64,000 nt of DNA from Meles meles (taxonomy: Eukaryota > Chordata > Mammalia > Carnivora > Mustelidae). A model generated the notes under the pieces. That model was not told the DNA's origin. It did not search any database and saw nothing but the letters and a program-made list of their open reading frames with translations. Where the stretch lies: NCBI RefSeq assembly GCF_922984935.1, contig NC_060071.1, positions 96,420,561 to 96,484,560 of the forward strand. Direction: 5' to 3'. The position numbers and the translations under genes are program-made. Shown here piece by piece: positions 1-11,298 of the stretch (positions are counted from its first letter, which is position 1; every line of letters starts with the position of its first letter).

Positions 1-1501
1 CATTTCTATTTTTTGGAACAGTTTCAGGAGAATAGGAATTAGTTCTTCTTTAAATGTTTGGTAGAATTCCCCTGGGATGCAGTCAGGCCCTGGGCTTTTG
101 TTTATTTGGAGATTTTTGATGACTGTTTCAATCTCCTTACTGGTTATGGGCCTGTTCAGGTTTTCTATTTCTTCCTGGTTCAGTTGTGGTAGTTTATATG
201 TCTCTAGGAATGCATCCATTTCTTCCAGATTGTCCAATTTGTTGGCGTAGAGTTGCTCATAGTATGTTCTTATAATTGTCTGTATTTCTTTGGTGTTAGG
301 TGTGATCTCTCCTCTTTCATTCATGATTTTATTTATTTGGGTCCTTTCTCTTTTCTTTTTGATGAATCTGGCCAGGGGATTATCAATCTTATTGATTCTT
401 TCAAAGAACCAGCTCTTAGTTTCATTGATTTTTTTCTATTTTTTTTTTCTCTATTTCATTGATTTCTGCTCTGATCTTTATGATTTCTCTTCTCCTGCTG
501 GGTTTAGGGTTTTTTTTCTTGTTCTTTCTCCAGCTCCTTTACGTGTAGGGTTAGGTTGTGTACTTGAGACCTTTCTTGTTTCTTGAGAAAGGCTTGTACC
601 GCTATATATTTTCCTCTCAGGACTGCCTTTCCTGTGTCCCACAGATTTTGAACCGTTGTGTTTTCATTATCATTTGTTTCCATGAATTTTTTCAATTCTT
701 CTTTAATTTCCTGGTTGACCCATTCATTCTTTAGAAGGATGCTGTTTAGTCTCCATGTATTTGGGTTCTTTCCAGCTTTCCTCTTGTGATTGAGTTCTAG
801 CTTCAAAGCATTGTGGTCTGAAAATATGCAGGGAATGATTCCAATCTTTTGATACCGGTTGAGACCTGATTTGTGACCCAGGATGTGATCTATTCTGGAG
901 AAGGTTCCATGTGCACTAGAGAAGAATGTGTATTCTTTTGCTTTGGGATGAAAAGTTCTGAATATATCTGTGATGTCCATCTGGTCCAGTGTGTCATTTA
1001 AGGCCTTTATTTCCTTGTTGATCTTTTGCTTGGATGATCTGTCCATTTCAGTGAGGGGGGTGTTAAAGTCCCCTACTATTATTGTATTTTTATTGATGTG
1101 TTTCTTTCATTTTGTTATTAATTGGTTGATATAGTTGGCTGCTCCCATGTTAGGGGCATAGATATTTAAAATTGTTAGATCTTCTTGTTGGACAGACCCT
1201 TTGAGTAGGATATAGTGTCCTTCTTCATCTCTTATTATAGTCTTTGGCTTAAAATCTAATTGATCTGATATAAGAATTGCCACCCAAGCTTTCTTCTGAT
1301 GCCCATTAGCATGACAAATTGTTTCCCCCCCCCCCACACTTTAAATCTGGAGGTGTCTTCGCGTCTAAAATGAGTTTCTTGTAGGTAACATACTGATGGG
1401 TTTTATTTTTTTATCCATTCTGATACCCTGTGTCTTTTGATTGGGGCATTTAGCCCATTAAAATTCAGGGTAACTATTGAGAGATATGAATTTAGTGCCA
1501 T
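1..1501 (-). pseudogene. L1 copy A ORF2, N-terminal part (endonuclease and linker), disrupted
   Basis: ORF2 encodes the L1 endonuclease/reverse transcriptase that nicks target DNA and primes cDNA synthesis. The start codon aligns with the ORF2 ATG of copy D (43304). The stretch covers the endonuclease domain (LNIYAPN motif region and the SDHN motif near 815) and the linker before the RT domain. An in-frame TGA interrupts it at codon 131 (near 1110), where copy B keeps a serine codon. Codon 41 is still a sense codon (CAA), unlike copies C and D. The rest of ORF2 lies left of the window. Confidence 0.88.
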
Positions 1502-1579
1502 TATTAGCCTGTAAGGTGACTGTTACTGTATATTGTCTCTGTACCTTTCTGATCTACTACTTTTAGGCTCTCTCTTTGC

Positions 1580-2496
1580 TTAGAGGACCCCTTTCAATAT
1601 TTCCTGTAGAGCTGGTTTGGTGTTTGCAAATTCTTTCAGTTTTTGTTTGTCCTGGAAGCTTTTTATCTCTCCTTCTATTTTCAGTGATAGCCTAGCTGGA
1701 TAGAGTATTCTTGGCCACATGTTTTTCTCGTTTAGTGCTCTGAATATATCATGCCAGTTCTTTCTGCCCTGCCAGGTCTCTGTGGATAAGTCTGCTGCCA
1801 ATCTAATAATTTTACCATTGTATGTTATAGACTTCTTTTCCCGGGCTGCTTTCAGGATTTTCTCTTTGTCACTAAGACTTGTAAATTTTACTATTAGGTG
1901 ACGGGGTGTGGACCTATTCTTGTTGACTTTGAGGGGGTTTCTCTGCACCTCCTGGATTTTGATGCTTGTTCCCTTTGCCATATTAGGGAAATTCTCTCCA
2001 ATGATTCTCTCCAATAGACCTTCTGCTCCCCTCTCTCTTTCTTCTTCTTCAGGAATCCCAATTATTCTAATGTTGTTTCATCTTATGGTGTCACTTATCT
2101 CTTGAATTCTCCCCTCATGGTCCAGTAGCTGTTTGTCCCTCTTTTCCTCGGCTTCTTTATTCTCTGTCATTTGGTCTTCTATATCACTAATTCTTTCTTC
2201 TGCCTCATTTCTCCATCAGTGAGAGCCTCCATTTTTTATTGCACCTCATTAATAGCTTTTTTGATTTCAACTTGGTTAGGTTTTAGTTCTTTAATTTCTC
2301 CAGAAAGGGCTTTAATATCTCCAGAGAGGGTTTCTCTAATATCTTCCATGCCTTTTTCAAGCCCGGCTAGAACGTTCAGAATCGTCATTCTGAACTCTTG
2401 ATCAGACATATTACCATTGTCTGTGTTGATTAGGTCCCTAGCCTTCGGTACTGCCTCTTGTTCTTTTGTTTGTTGTGATTTTTTCCGCCTTGTCAT
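1580..2496 (-). pseudogene. L1 copy A ORF1, broken
   Basis: ORF1 encodes the L1 RNA-binding chaperone. The N-terminus (MTRRKKSQQTKEQE) is open for 86 codons from 2496, then a TAA replaces the TCA serine codon present in copy C. A small deletion near 2215 also removes bases of the motif read as ATCCTAGCAG in other copies and shifts the frame. The C-terminal RRM/CTD part is open again to 1580 and ends ALQEILKGVL. Intact copy C has 305 codons over the same span. No full product can be made. Confidence 0.9.
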
Positions 2497-3739
2497 TTTG
2501 TCCAGATAAGAGGATATGAAGGATCAAATAAAATACTAAAAGGGTGGCAAAGACCCCAGAAAAATGTGCTGTAACCAAATCAGAAGACACCCCAAATTGT
2601 GGGGGGGAGGGGATAAAAAGAGGTTCAGAAAAAAAAAGAAAAAATTTTAAAAAATAAAACAAATAAAGAAAAAATATAAAAAAGAAAGAAAATATATATA
2701 TATTTGATAAACTAGTCAAAAAACATTTAAAAAAAGGGTAAAAGTTTTAAAAAAATTAGCAGAAGAAGAAAAAAGAAAGAAAAAAAATTGAAAAAAGGAA
2801 AAAAAAATGAATTAACCACAAGACTAAAGAATCATGGGGAGAAAGCCATGAGTTCTGTGCTTTGCTTTCACCTCCTCTGGAATTCTGCTGCTCTCTTAGG
2901 ACTTGAACCTGCTTTCCTTGATAGATGAACTTCATCCTGGCTGGATATTTTGTTGATCTTCTGGGGGAGGGGCCTGTTGTAGTGGCTTTCAAGTGTCTTT
3001 GCCCGAGGCGGGATTGCACCGCCCTTACTGGGGGCCAGACTAAGTAATTGGCTCGGGTTCGCTTTTGGGAGCTTCTGTTCCCTGAACGCTTTCCGTAGAT
3101 TTCCGGAGGACGGGAATGAAAATGGCGGCCTCCTAGTCTCCGGCCCGGAGGAGCCGAGAGCCCAGGGCCCCACTCCTCAGTGCGCCCCCAGAGGACAGCA
3201 CCCAATCACTCCCGTATCCCCAGCCTCGAGCCACGCTCCAAGCTCACCCAGCCCACGACCAGTTCAAGGTAACCCCGAGCTGAGAGTTCAGTCCTCGGCT
3301 CTGTCTCTGTAGCCGGCTTCTTTGTTCTAATACCTGTGAGCTCTGCTACACTCCGACACCCCCAATCCTTCTGTGACCCTGCGGGACCTGGGGCCATGCT
3401 GACCCCGCATGGGCTTTACCCCGGTTTAGCCTCTGTAGCAATGTCCCTCAGTGGAACAGACTTTTAAAAGTCCTGATTTTGTGCTCCGTTGCTCCGCCGC
3501 TTGCCGGGAGCCGGCCCCTCCCCCTGCAGTCTATCTTCCCGTCATTTTAGATTCACTTCTCAGCCAGTCCTACCTTTCTGAAAGTGGTTATTTTCTGTTT
3601 CTAGAATTGCTCTTCTTCTTCTCTTCGATCTCCCATTGGATTTGTAGGTGTTTGCAATGTTTAGATAAGGTATGGAGCTGATCTCCTGCTACCTGATGTA
3701 GTCTCAGCCTGCTACTTCTCCGCCATCTTGACTCCTCCT
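2497..3739 (-). promoter_or_regulatory. L1 copy A 5'UTR (internal promoter region)
   Basis: L1 5'UTRs act as internal RNA polymerase II promoters. This one has a GC/CpG-rich outer part (about 3000-3700) and an A-rich inner part next to ORF1 (2600-2820, A- and GA-runs on the plus strand). The outermost bases AAGATGGCGG contain the core of a YY1-type site (AAGATGGC), which in human L1 positions transcription start. That assignment is by analogy. It lacks the roughly 480-bp duplicated block found in copies J and G. Confidence 0.75.
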
Positions 3740-4853
3740 GTTCTTTGATTTTCTAATTGACACATTCATTCTTTAGTGGTATGTTCTTTAGCATCCACCT
3801 ATTTGTGTTCTTCCCAAATTTCATCTTGTGATTGAATTCTAGCTTCAGAGTATTGTGGTCTGGAAATATGCAGGGAATGATCCCATTCTTTTGGTATCTG
3901 TTGAGACCTGATTTCTGACACAGGATGCTATCTATTCTGAAGAATGTTCCATGTGCACTAGAGAAAATGTGTATTCTTTTGCTTTGAGATGGAATGTTCT
4001 GAATATATCTGTGATGTCCATCTGGTCCAGTGTGTCATTTAAGGCCTTTATTTCCTTGTTGATCTTTTGCTTGGATGATCTGTCCATTTCAGTGAGGGGT
4101 GTGTTAAAGTCCCCTACTATTACTGTATTATTATTGATGTGTTTCTTTGATTTTGTTATTAATTGGTTTATATAGTTGGCTGCCTCCATGTTAGGGGCAT
4201 AGATATTTAAAATTGTTAGATCTTCTTGTTGGACAGACTCTTTGAATATCATATAGTGTCCTTTCTCATATTATACTCTTTGGCTTAAAATCTGATTTAT
4301 CTGATGTAAGGATTGCCACCCCAGCTTTCTTTTGATGTCCATTAGCATGGTAAATTGTTTTCCACCCTGTCACTTTAAATTTGAAGATGTCTTTGGGTCT
4401 AAAATGAGTTTCTGTAGGCAGCATATTGATGTTTTCTTTTTTAATTATTTATTTTTTATTTTTTTATAAACATATAATATATTTTTATCCCCAGGGGTAC
4501 AGGTCTGTGAATCACCAGGTTTACACACTTCACAGCACTCACCATAGCACATACCCTCCCCAATGTCCATAACCCCATGCCCCCTCTCCCAACCCCATCT
4601 CCCCCCAGCAACCCTCAGTTTGTTTTGTGAGATTAAGAGTCACTTATGGTTTGTCTCCCTCCCAATCCCATCTCGTTTCATTTATTCTTCTCCTATCCCC
4701 CTAACCCCCCATGTTGCATCTCCACTTCCTCATATCAGAAGATCATATGATAGTTGTCTTTTTTTATCCATTCTGATACCCTGTGTCTTTTGATTTGGGC
4801 ATTTAGCCCATGTACATTGAGGGTAACTATTGAATAATGTGATTTAGTGTCAT
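3740..4853 (-). pseudogene. L1 copy B ORF2 N-terminal fragment
   Basis: Endonuclease-domain part of ORF2, split by the K insertion at 4443-4756. The start codon equivalent is at 4851-4853. A one-base deletion in the stretch CTACAGAAACTC shifts the frame just before the conserved E-T-H catalytic glutamate. The stretch 3932-4252 stays open and reads ILNIYAPNMEAANYINQLITKSKKHINN, keeping the serine that became a stop in copies A, C and D. Non-functional. Confidence 0.85.
4443..4756 (-). mobile_element. L1 3'UTR fragment K inserted into copy B
   Basis: On the minus strand this starts at the end of ORF2 (ATCATATGATCT), runs through the L1 3'UTR including GTACCCCTGGGGATAAA, and ends in an A-rich tail at the left. 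It breaks copy B between two parts of one ORF2 sentence, and the flanks share the short direct repeat TCTTTTTT (4435-4442 and 4757-4764), a plausible but low-complexity TSD. A severely 5'-truncated, otherwise ordinary L1 insertion that postdates B. Confidence 0.85.
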
Positions 4854-4933
4854 TGTGTTGCCTGTAAGTTGATTGTTACTGTTTATTGTCTCTGTTCCTT
4901 TCTGGTCTACTACTTTTAGGCTCTCTTCATTGC

Positions 4934-5839
4934 TTAGAGGATCCTTTTCAATATTTCCTGTAGAGCTGGTTTGGTGTTTGCAAATTCTTTCAGTTTTTGT
5001 TTGTCCTGGGAGCTTCTTATCTCTCCTTCTATTTTGAATGACAGCCTAGCTGGATATAGTATTCTTGGCTGCATGTTTTTCTCGTTTTGTGCTCTGAATA
5101 TATCATGCCAGTTCTTTCTGGCCTGTTAGGTCTCTGTGGATACGTCCACTAGCAATCTAATATTTTTACCATTGTATGTTATAGACCTGGGCTGCTTTCA
5201 GGATTTTCTCTTTGTCACTAAGACTTGTAAATTTTACTATTAGATGATGGGGTGTGGACCTATTCTTATTGATTTTGATGGGGGTTCTTTGCATCTCCTG
5301 GATTTTGATGCTTGTTCCCTTTGCCATATTAGGGAAATTCTCTACAATAATTCTCTCCAATATACCTTCTGCTCCCCTCTCTCTTTCTTCTTCTTCTGGA
5401 ATCCCAATTATTCTAATGTTGTTTTGTCTTATGGTATCACTTATCTCTCAAATTCTCCCTTCCTTCTCCAGTAGTTGTTTGTCTCTCTTTTGCTCAGCTT
5501 CTTTATTCTCTATCATTTGGTCTTCTATATCACTAATTCTTTCTTCTGCCTCATTTATCCTAGCAGTAAGAGCCTCCATTTTTTATTGCACCTCATTAAT
5601 ATCTTTTTTTATTTCAACTTGGTTAGGTTTTAGTTCTTTTATTTCTCCAGAAAGGGATTTTATTTATCCAGACAGGGTTTCTCTAATATCCTCCATGCCT
5701 TTTTCGAGCCTGGCTAGAACCTTGAGAATCGTCATTTTGAACTGATCTGACATATTACCAATATCCGTATTGATTAGGTCCCTAGTCTTCAGTATTGCCT
5801 CTTGTTCTTTTTTGGTGGTAAGTTTTTCTGCCTTGTCAT
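4934..5839 (-). pseudogene. L1 copy B ORF1, decayed
   Basis: Spans from the ATG equivalent (CAT at 5837-5839) to the TAA equivalent (4934-4936). The readable C-terminal segment 5166-5360 gives MERIIVENFPNMAKGTSIKIQEMQRTP, matching ORF1 of copy C. A deletion near 5187 (CTTCTTTTC missing before GGGCTGC) and other changes disrupt the frame. The coiled-coil part is recognisable on the minus strand at 5480-5740. Confidence 0.85.
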
Positions 5840-5872
5840 TTTGTCCAGAGAAGAATATATGAAGAGCAAATA

Positions 5873-5946
5873 AAACAGCTGGTGGACCATGAGGGGAGAA
5901 TTTGAGAGATAAGTGACACCATAAGACGAAACAACATTAGAATAAT
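5873..5946 (+). repeat. Inverted ORF1 patch inside the copy B 5'UTR
   Basis: In an element that otherwise reads on the minus strand, these bases read on the plus strand as L1 ORF1 (the segment giving LLDHEGRIREISDTIRRNNLRIIG in copies C and D). It starts ACAGCTGGTGGACCATGAGG and ends AATAATTGGG. Left and right of it the minus-strand 5'UTR is seen, but about 500 bp of 5'UTR between the two sides is missing. Copy B's own ORF1 has a different sequence at the CCATGAGG position, so the template was another L1. Confidence 0.88.
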
Positions 5947-6926
5947 TGGGGGAGGGGCCTGTTGTGGTGATTCTGAATTATCTTTGCCCAAGGCAGAATT
6001 GCACCACCCTTGCCAGGAGTTGGGCTAAGTAATCCGCTTGGGTTTGTTTTAGGGAGCTTTTGTTCCTTGAATGCTTTCCATAGAGTTCTGGAGGATGGGA
6101 ATGAAAATGGTGGCCTCCCAATGCCTGGCCCAGTGGAGCCGAGAGCTCGGGGCCCCACTCCTCAGTGAGCCCTCAGAGAAAAGCGCTCAATCACTCCCAT
6201 ATCCCCAGCCTCCGGCCATGCTCAGAGAAAAGCACTCAATCACTCCTGTCTCCCTGGCCTCCAGCTTGCTCTGAGCTCACCCAGTCTGAGACCAAACATC
6301 TCTGTCTCTGGCACACAGCTCCTCCTGGAGTCTCTGAACCCCACAGATTCCTGACCTCTTCCAGGGGGGTCTACCTGGATCTTGTGGGGACCCCACTGAC
6401 AGAGCAGTGGCCTGTGCCACGGATTATGGTTCAAGGTAACCCTGAGTTGAGAGCTCACTCTTTGGCTCTGTCTCTGTAGCTGACTTCCCCACTCTAATAC
6501 CTGCAAATTCTGCAACACTCAGACACCTCTGATCCTTCTGTGACTCCACAGGATCTGAAGCCACACTGTTCCCACAGGGGCTTCACCCCAGTTTAGCCTC
6601 TGGAGAAATGTCCCTCAGTGGAGCAAACTTTTAAAAGTCCTGATTTTGTGCTCCATTTCTCTGCTGCTTGCCAGGAGCCGGCCCCTCCCCCCTCCCCCAC
6701 TCCCCCACCCCCACTGTCTATCTTCCCGTCACTTTGGATTCACTTCTCTGCCAGTCCTACCTTTCAGAAAGTGGTAGATTTTCTGTTTCTAGAATTGTTG
6801 ATCTTCTTCTCTCTGATTTCCTATTGGATTTGTAGGTGTTCAGAATGGTTTGATAAGCTATCTAGCTAATCTCCTGCTACCTGATGTTGTCTCAGCCTGC
6901 TACTTCTCTGCCATCTTGACTCCTCC

Positions 6927-8957
6927 CTCCAAGGGCCTCCATTTTTTATTTCACCTCATTAATAGCTTTTTTTTTTAATTTCAGCTTGGTTAAATTTTAG
7001 TTGTTTTATTTCTCGAGAAAGGGCTTTTATTTCTCCAGACAGGGTTTCTCTAATATCTCCCATGCGCTTTTCCAAGCCCAGCTAGCACCTTGAGAATAGT
7101 CATTCTGAACTCTAGATCTGACATATTACCAATATCTGTATTGATTAGGTCCCTAGCCTTCGGTACTGCCTCTCATTCTTTTTTTCGTAGGGAGCTTTTC
7201 CACCTTGTCATTTTATCCAGATAAGAATATATGAATGAGAGAATAAAATACTAAAAGGGTGGCAAGACCCCAGAAAAAAGTGCATTAAACAAATTACGAG
7301 AGACCCCAAATCATGGGGAGAAGAAAGGGAGTAAAAAGAAGTTCAAAAAATTTTTAAATAACTTTAAAAAAATTTGTTTTAAATATCTATATATTAGACT
7401 GCTGAGTAGAACAGAGTCACTCACTTGATTTTTCATGTATTTTGGTCTCTTAAAGGAAATGACCTCCCAAAATTTTAAAGGAAGAAAAACTTATATATAA
7501 TATACAAAATAAGGGTAAACACAATGAAAGGATGGAATATGACTGTAAACATGAAAATTTAAAAAAAATTTCTAAAAATGGAGTTGACAAGATAAGCTGG
7601 TTGGGAAAAGAAAGAAAAAGAAAGTGGAGAGAATTTGCTCAGGCTGGAGTCTAGAACAAAGCCCTGTGCTAATTTTAGGTCTATTTTGATCTATTAGAAG
7701 AAGTTGTATCCCAAAATTTTTTAGAAGAAAAAACCCTATATGTATACAAAATATAGATACTATAAAGGATAAAATATGGCTATAATAATGACAGTTCAAA
7801 AAGATTTTTTTAAGAAAGGTATTGTTAAGATAAATGAGTTAAAAAATGTTAAAAGAGGAAAAAGTAAAAGTTAAAAAAACTAGAATAAGAAATAAAATTT
7901 AAAAACTTCAATTGACTTTGCAAGACTAAAGAATCACGGGGAGAAAGCCACAAATTCCATGCTTTGCATTCCCCTCCTCTGGAATTCCACTGTTCTCCTT
8001 GATCAGTGAGCTTTGTCTTGGCTAGATATTCTTGCTGATCTTCTGGGGAGGGTCCTACTGTAGTGATTTCAAGTGTCTTTGCCAGAGGCGGAATGCACTG
8101 CCCTTGCCGGGACAGGACTAAGTGATCTGCTCAGGCTCGCTCTCAGGAGCTTTTGTTCCCTCAACTCTTTCCGTAGAGCTCTGGAGGTTGGGAATGAAAA
8201 TGGTGGCCTCCCAATCTCCAGCCCCGAGGAGCCAAGAGCTTGGGGCCCAATTTGTCAGTGCCCCCTTGGAGAAAAGCAGTCAATCTCTCCCATCTCCCTG
8301 GTCTCTGGCTGTGCTCAGAGCTCACCCAGCCTGTGATGGAGCATTTCTGTCTCTGGCATACAGCCCCATTTGGAGTCTCCAAACCCAGCAGATTCCTGCC
8401 TCCAGAGAAGGAAGGTGAGTCTCCTTGGATCTGCCACTTGTGGAGTCCCTGCTCAAAGAACTGTGGCCTGACTCTGCCATGGATCACAGTTTATGGTGAC
8501 CCCGAGCAGAGAGCTCACTCCTCGGATCTGTCTCTGTAGTCGGCTTCCCCGCTCTAATACCTGGAAGCTCTGCTACACTCAGACACCCCTGATCCTTCTG
8601 TGTGGGACCTGAGACCACGCTGTCCCCATGAGGACTTCACCCCTGCTTAGCCTCTGGAGTGATGTCCCTCAGGGGAGCAGACTTTTAAAAGTTCTGATCT
8701 TGTGCTCCGTTGCCCTGTCACTTGCCAGGAGCCTGTCCCTCCCCCCCGCAGTCTATCTTCCTGTTACTTCAGATTCACTTCTCCGCATATCTTATCTTTC
8801 AGAAAGTGGTCAGTTTTCTGTTTCTAGTTCTCTCTTCGATCTCCTGTTGGAGATCACCTTTGTAGGTGTTGAGAATGGTTTGGTAACTATCTAACTGAAT
8901 TCCTGTGACCTGATGTCATCTCAGCCTGCTACTTCTCTACCTTCTTGACTCCTCCCC
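6927..8957 (-). mobile_element. L1 LINE copy J, 5' part (oldest of the nest)
   Basis: Minus-strand ORF1 N-terminal region (6927-7220, coiled coil) followed by a long 5'UTR ending TTGACTCCTCCCC near 8957. Copy B interrupts it inside ORF1, so the rest lies left of the window. The inner 5'UTR (7391-7850) contains two diverged copies of one module (each with a TCCCAAAATTTT core followed by a GAAGAAAA run). A similar arrangement is seen in copy G, while A and C lack it. This marks J and G as an older subfamily. Confidence 0.85.
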
Positions 8958-9786
8958 TCCCAAATATGAGGTTTTTACCAAGTAATAAATGTGTACATTC
9001 TAATTTTACATTTTCAGAACAGAGAAATGACTAATGTGTGGGTCTATGAACTATGCCAAGGCTGCAACTATCTTTTAGCCTTCATATCATATACTCTCTC
9101 TCTACAGGAAGGAGGAACATTATGATCCTTTAGATCCGTAGGTATTAATGTCAATTTGAATCCTGTCTCCACTAATTCTCAGAATGTCAGGATATTCTCA
9201 TTTTTCTAGATAGGATTACCCAAATAAATAGCTTTAAATAATTTAAAATATAACCATATACAAGGGCTTTTATAATGTAAATAAGACCTCCTCTTCATTC
9301 AAAGGTTTGTAGGTCCATAAACTGGCTAAACCACAAAAACAAAGTATGGGATGATAGCTTTAATGATATGACTCAGCTGGCTAATCATCCATTTCTTGTT
9401 TCTTTTTATTTTATAAGTTAAATAATAGCCCTGTTGGCTACCAATCTATTCTAATCTAATCTATTTACTAAATTTATCATGCCTATTAACAATCTCCATA
9501 ATTCTCTGAGCTCAGGCTCCTCTGTTGGCCACTTTGAACTTGAAACCCATTATAATAATTGCTCCTTCATACATTCTGATGACTGAGCACCATGTTTTGA
9601 CCTCTATTACTTCAGGATCTCATTATCCCCATTACTAAAAGGGAGCCCCGTTGTATAATAGCATCATCCCTAATCATCATCTTTGGCCCACACAAGGCAG
9701 TTACCACTGAGAGTATCACTGTTCTTGGAGCCCCCTCATTAGCATATTCCTTATCTCTTTAATAAATAGTGAGTCTTCTGTGCCCT
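8958..9786. other. AT-rich intergenic sequence, no gene seen
   Basis: No open frame of note, no recognisable transposon. Contains a short TCTAATC-type repetition near 9450-9470. It ends at the TSD of the SINE at 9803. Confidence 0.5.
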
Positions 9787-9802
9787 TCCATAGGCATTTT
9801 CT

Positions 9803-9998
9803 TTTTTTTTTTTTAAGATTTTATTTATTTATTTGACAGAGAGAGATCACAAGTAGGCAGAGAGGCAGGCAGAGAGAATGAGAGAGAAGCAGGCTCCCTG
9901 CCGAGCAGAGAGCCCGATGCGGGACTCGATCCCAGGACCCTGAGATCATGACCTGAGCTGAAGGCAGCGGCTTAAACCACTGAGCCACCCAGGCGCCC
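9803..9998 (-). mobile_element. CAN-SINE (tRNA-Lys-derived), young
   Basis: Read on the minus strand: GGCGCCTGGGTGGCTCAGTG head with A/B-box-like tRNA part, CT-rich middle, AATAAATAAA and a long A-tail. It has a perfect 16-bp TSD, TCCATAGGCATTTTCT, at 9787-9802 and 9999-10014. Little divergence from other copies, so a recent insertion mobilised by L1 machinery. Confidence 0.97.
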
Positions 9999-10205
9999 TC
10001 CATAGGCATTTTCTAATGGTGGTTTCCAGCTATAAGTAATGTATTCATACTAATATGCCTGATTATCCAAGTCTTTTTATCTCTTCCTCTAATTCTCTTC
10101 TATTGCAGTTCTGGTATTTCTGTATCTTTTAATATGGGCCACCTTTCTTGCTCCCTTTCTTCTTTCCCCAACTCCTTCTACCTTTTCATCATTTAGTGTG
10201 GACCA

Positions 10206-10695
10206 TTACAAGGTTCTCCAGAAAAACAGAACCAAGGGAAGACTTTCTCTCTTTCTTTCTTTCTGCCTTTTTTTTTTTTCTTGGAATTGTTTCACACTAC
10301 TATGGAGGTTAAAAAGTCTCAAGATCTCTATAGACAATAAGCTGGAGACTCAGGAGAGCTGATAGTATAGTTCTCTCTAGTTCAAATCTGAAGGTCTCAG
10401 AAGCAGGAGAGGCAATGGTATAAGTTCCAGTCTGAATTCCAGGAGAAGACTGATGTCCTAACTCAAAGAGAGTCCGGTGGTGAAAGACAGTGAATTCTTT
10501 CTTCCTCATCCTTTTTGTTTTATTCAGGTCTTTAATAGATTGAAGAAGGCCCACTTGCATGGGTAGGGTGCAGTCTGCTTTACTAGGTCTACTGATACAA
10601 ATGTTAATCTCATAAAGAAACACCCTCACAGAGACACCCGGAATACTTATCTGAGCACCTTGTAGCTCAGTGATATTCATACATAAAATTAACTG
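10206..10695. repeat. Old dispersed mammalian repeat (class uncertain)
   Basis: Contains GGTTCTCCAGAAAAACAGAACC at its left, then a run of phrases such as AAGCTGGAGACTCAGGAGAG, TTTGTTTTATTCAGGTC and ACCCTCACAGAGACACC, ending near TAAAATTAACTGTTACA. These phrases are familiar to me from a widespread ancient mammalian repeat, but I cannot name the family with certainty. A CT-rich run (10246-10281) is embedded. An open frame inside it on the minus strand (10309-10680) is not a host gene. Confidence 0.55.
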
Positions 10696-11298
10696 TTACA
10701 GCACTGTTTTCTGAGGTTGTTGCCAAGGTATTAAAACAGGGGAGTATTTCCATGCTGATACATGTTCTCTGATCCAAGTTTATATTTCACCACTCTGAAT
10801 TAATACCTTTGACCCATGCATACTCCTGCCAGACCTTGTTGGCTAGTCCTACAGGCACTTCAAACTTATAGTTTCTTTCTTCCCTTAGAAAGCAGAGATC
10901 TTCCCTAGTTGTATTATGTCATGACTTGGCTTAATTAAGAGTTTTGGAGCTGGGAGGTAAGAATGTAGACTTGATTCTTGAGGGAATATATGTGGACTTA
11001 AGGAATGAAGCTTCTGTATCATTTTCAAACATGGAGGGCTAGCCTGTAAAAGGAAGGGAGAGACATTTTTGTAGACTCAGAGTATAGTGAAATCTAGGGT
11101 TTCAAATATATTAAATGTCTTGACCTGTGTTTCTGTATCTCATGTCTTAGGATCTCATTCTTTCCAATCCAGGCTAGACCTTGCTGCAGGAAATTTCCCA
11201 AATTGAGAATACAAACTTTTATAGTTCTCTCATACTCAATAATTAAATCTTAGTCCATATCTTTAGCTTTTTCTATCCTTTGAATATAGGAGAGAAGA
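10696..11298. other. Intergenic sequence, no gene seen
   Basis: No recognised repeat or coding signal. AT-rich, with ordinary base composition and no long open frame. Confidence 0.45.

Larger units (their letters stand above)
1..3739 (-). mobile_element. L1 LINE copy A (5' half; continues past the window start)
   Basis: Read on the minus strand this is a full L1 5'UTR beginning GGAGGAGTCAAGATGGCGG at about 3738, followed by ORF1 and the first part of ORF2, running off the left edge. The same order is seen in copies C and D in this window. Copy B resumes at 3740 in the middle of its ORF2 endonuclease region, so A inserted into B. The other end and the TSD lie outside the window. ORF1 is broken. 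ORF2 shares a TGA with copies C and D at codon 131. Similarity to C is very high, so the insertion is young. The 5'UTR part (about 3000-3700) is GC-rich and CpG-containing, unlike its surroundings. Confidence 0.95.
3740..6926 (-). mobile_element. L1 LINE copy B, interrupted by copies A and K
   Basis: Minus-strand L1: ORF2 endonuclease region (3740-4853), ORF1 (4934-5839) and a shortened 5'UTR ending in GACTCCTCC at 6926. Copy A cut it at 3739/3740 and L1 3' fragment K sits inside it at 4443-4756. B itself lies in ORF1 of older copy J, which resumes at 6927. It is more diverged than A, C or D and has scattered indels. At codon 131 of ORF2 it keeps a serine codon where A, C and D have TGA. About 500 bp of the inner 5'UTR is replaced by a short inverted piece of ORF1 (5873-5946). 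Confidence 0.9.

Noticed and set aside
6071..8539. Cluster of overlapping open frames on both strands in the 6.0-8.5 kb region
   Set aside because: All lie in the GC-richer L1 5'UTRs of copies B and J; few stops are expected there from base composition. No protein family is recognisable.
9803..9998. tRNA genes in the heads of the SINEs
   Set aside because: The heads derive from tRNA-Lys and keep promoter-like boxes, but they lack a full cloverleaf and are part of SINE bodies.
10309..10680. 123-codon minus-strand frame
   Set aside because: It lies wholly inside an old dispersed repeat and has no recognisable domain.
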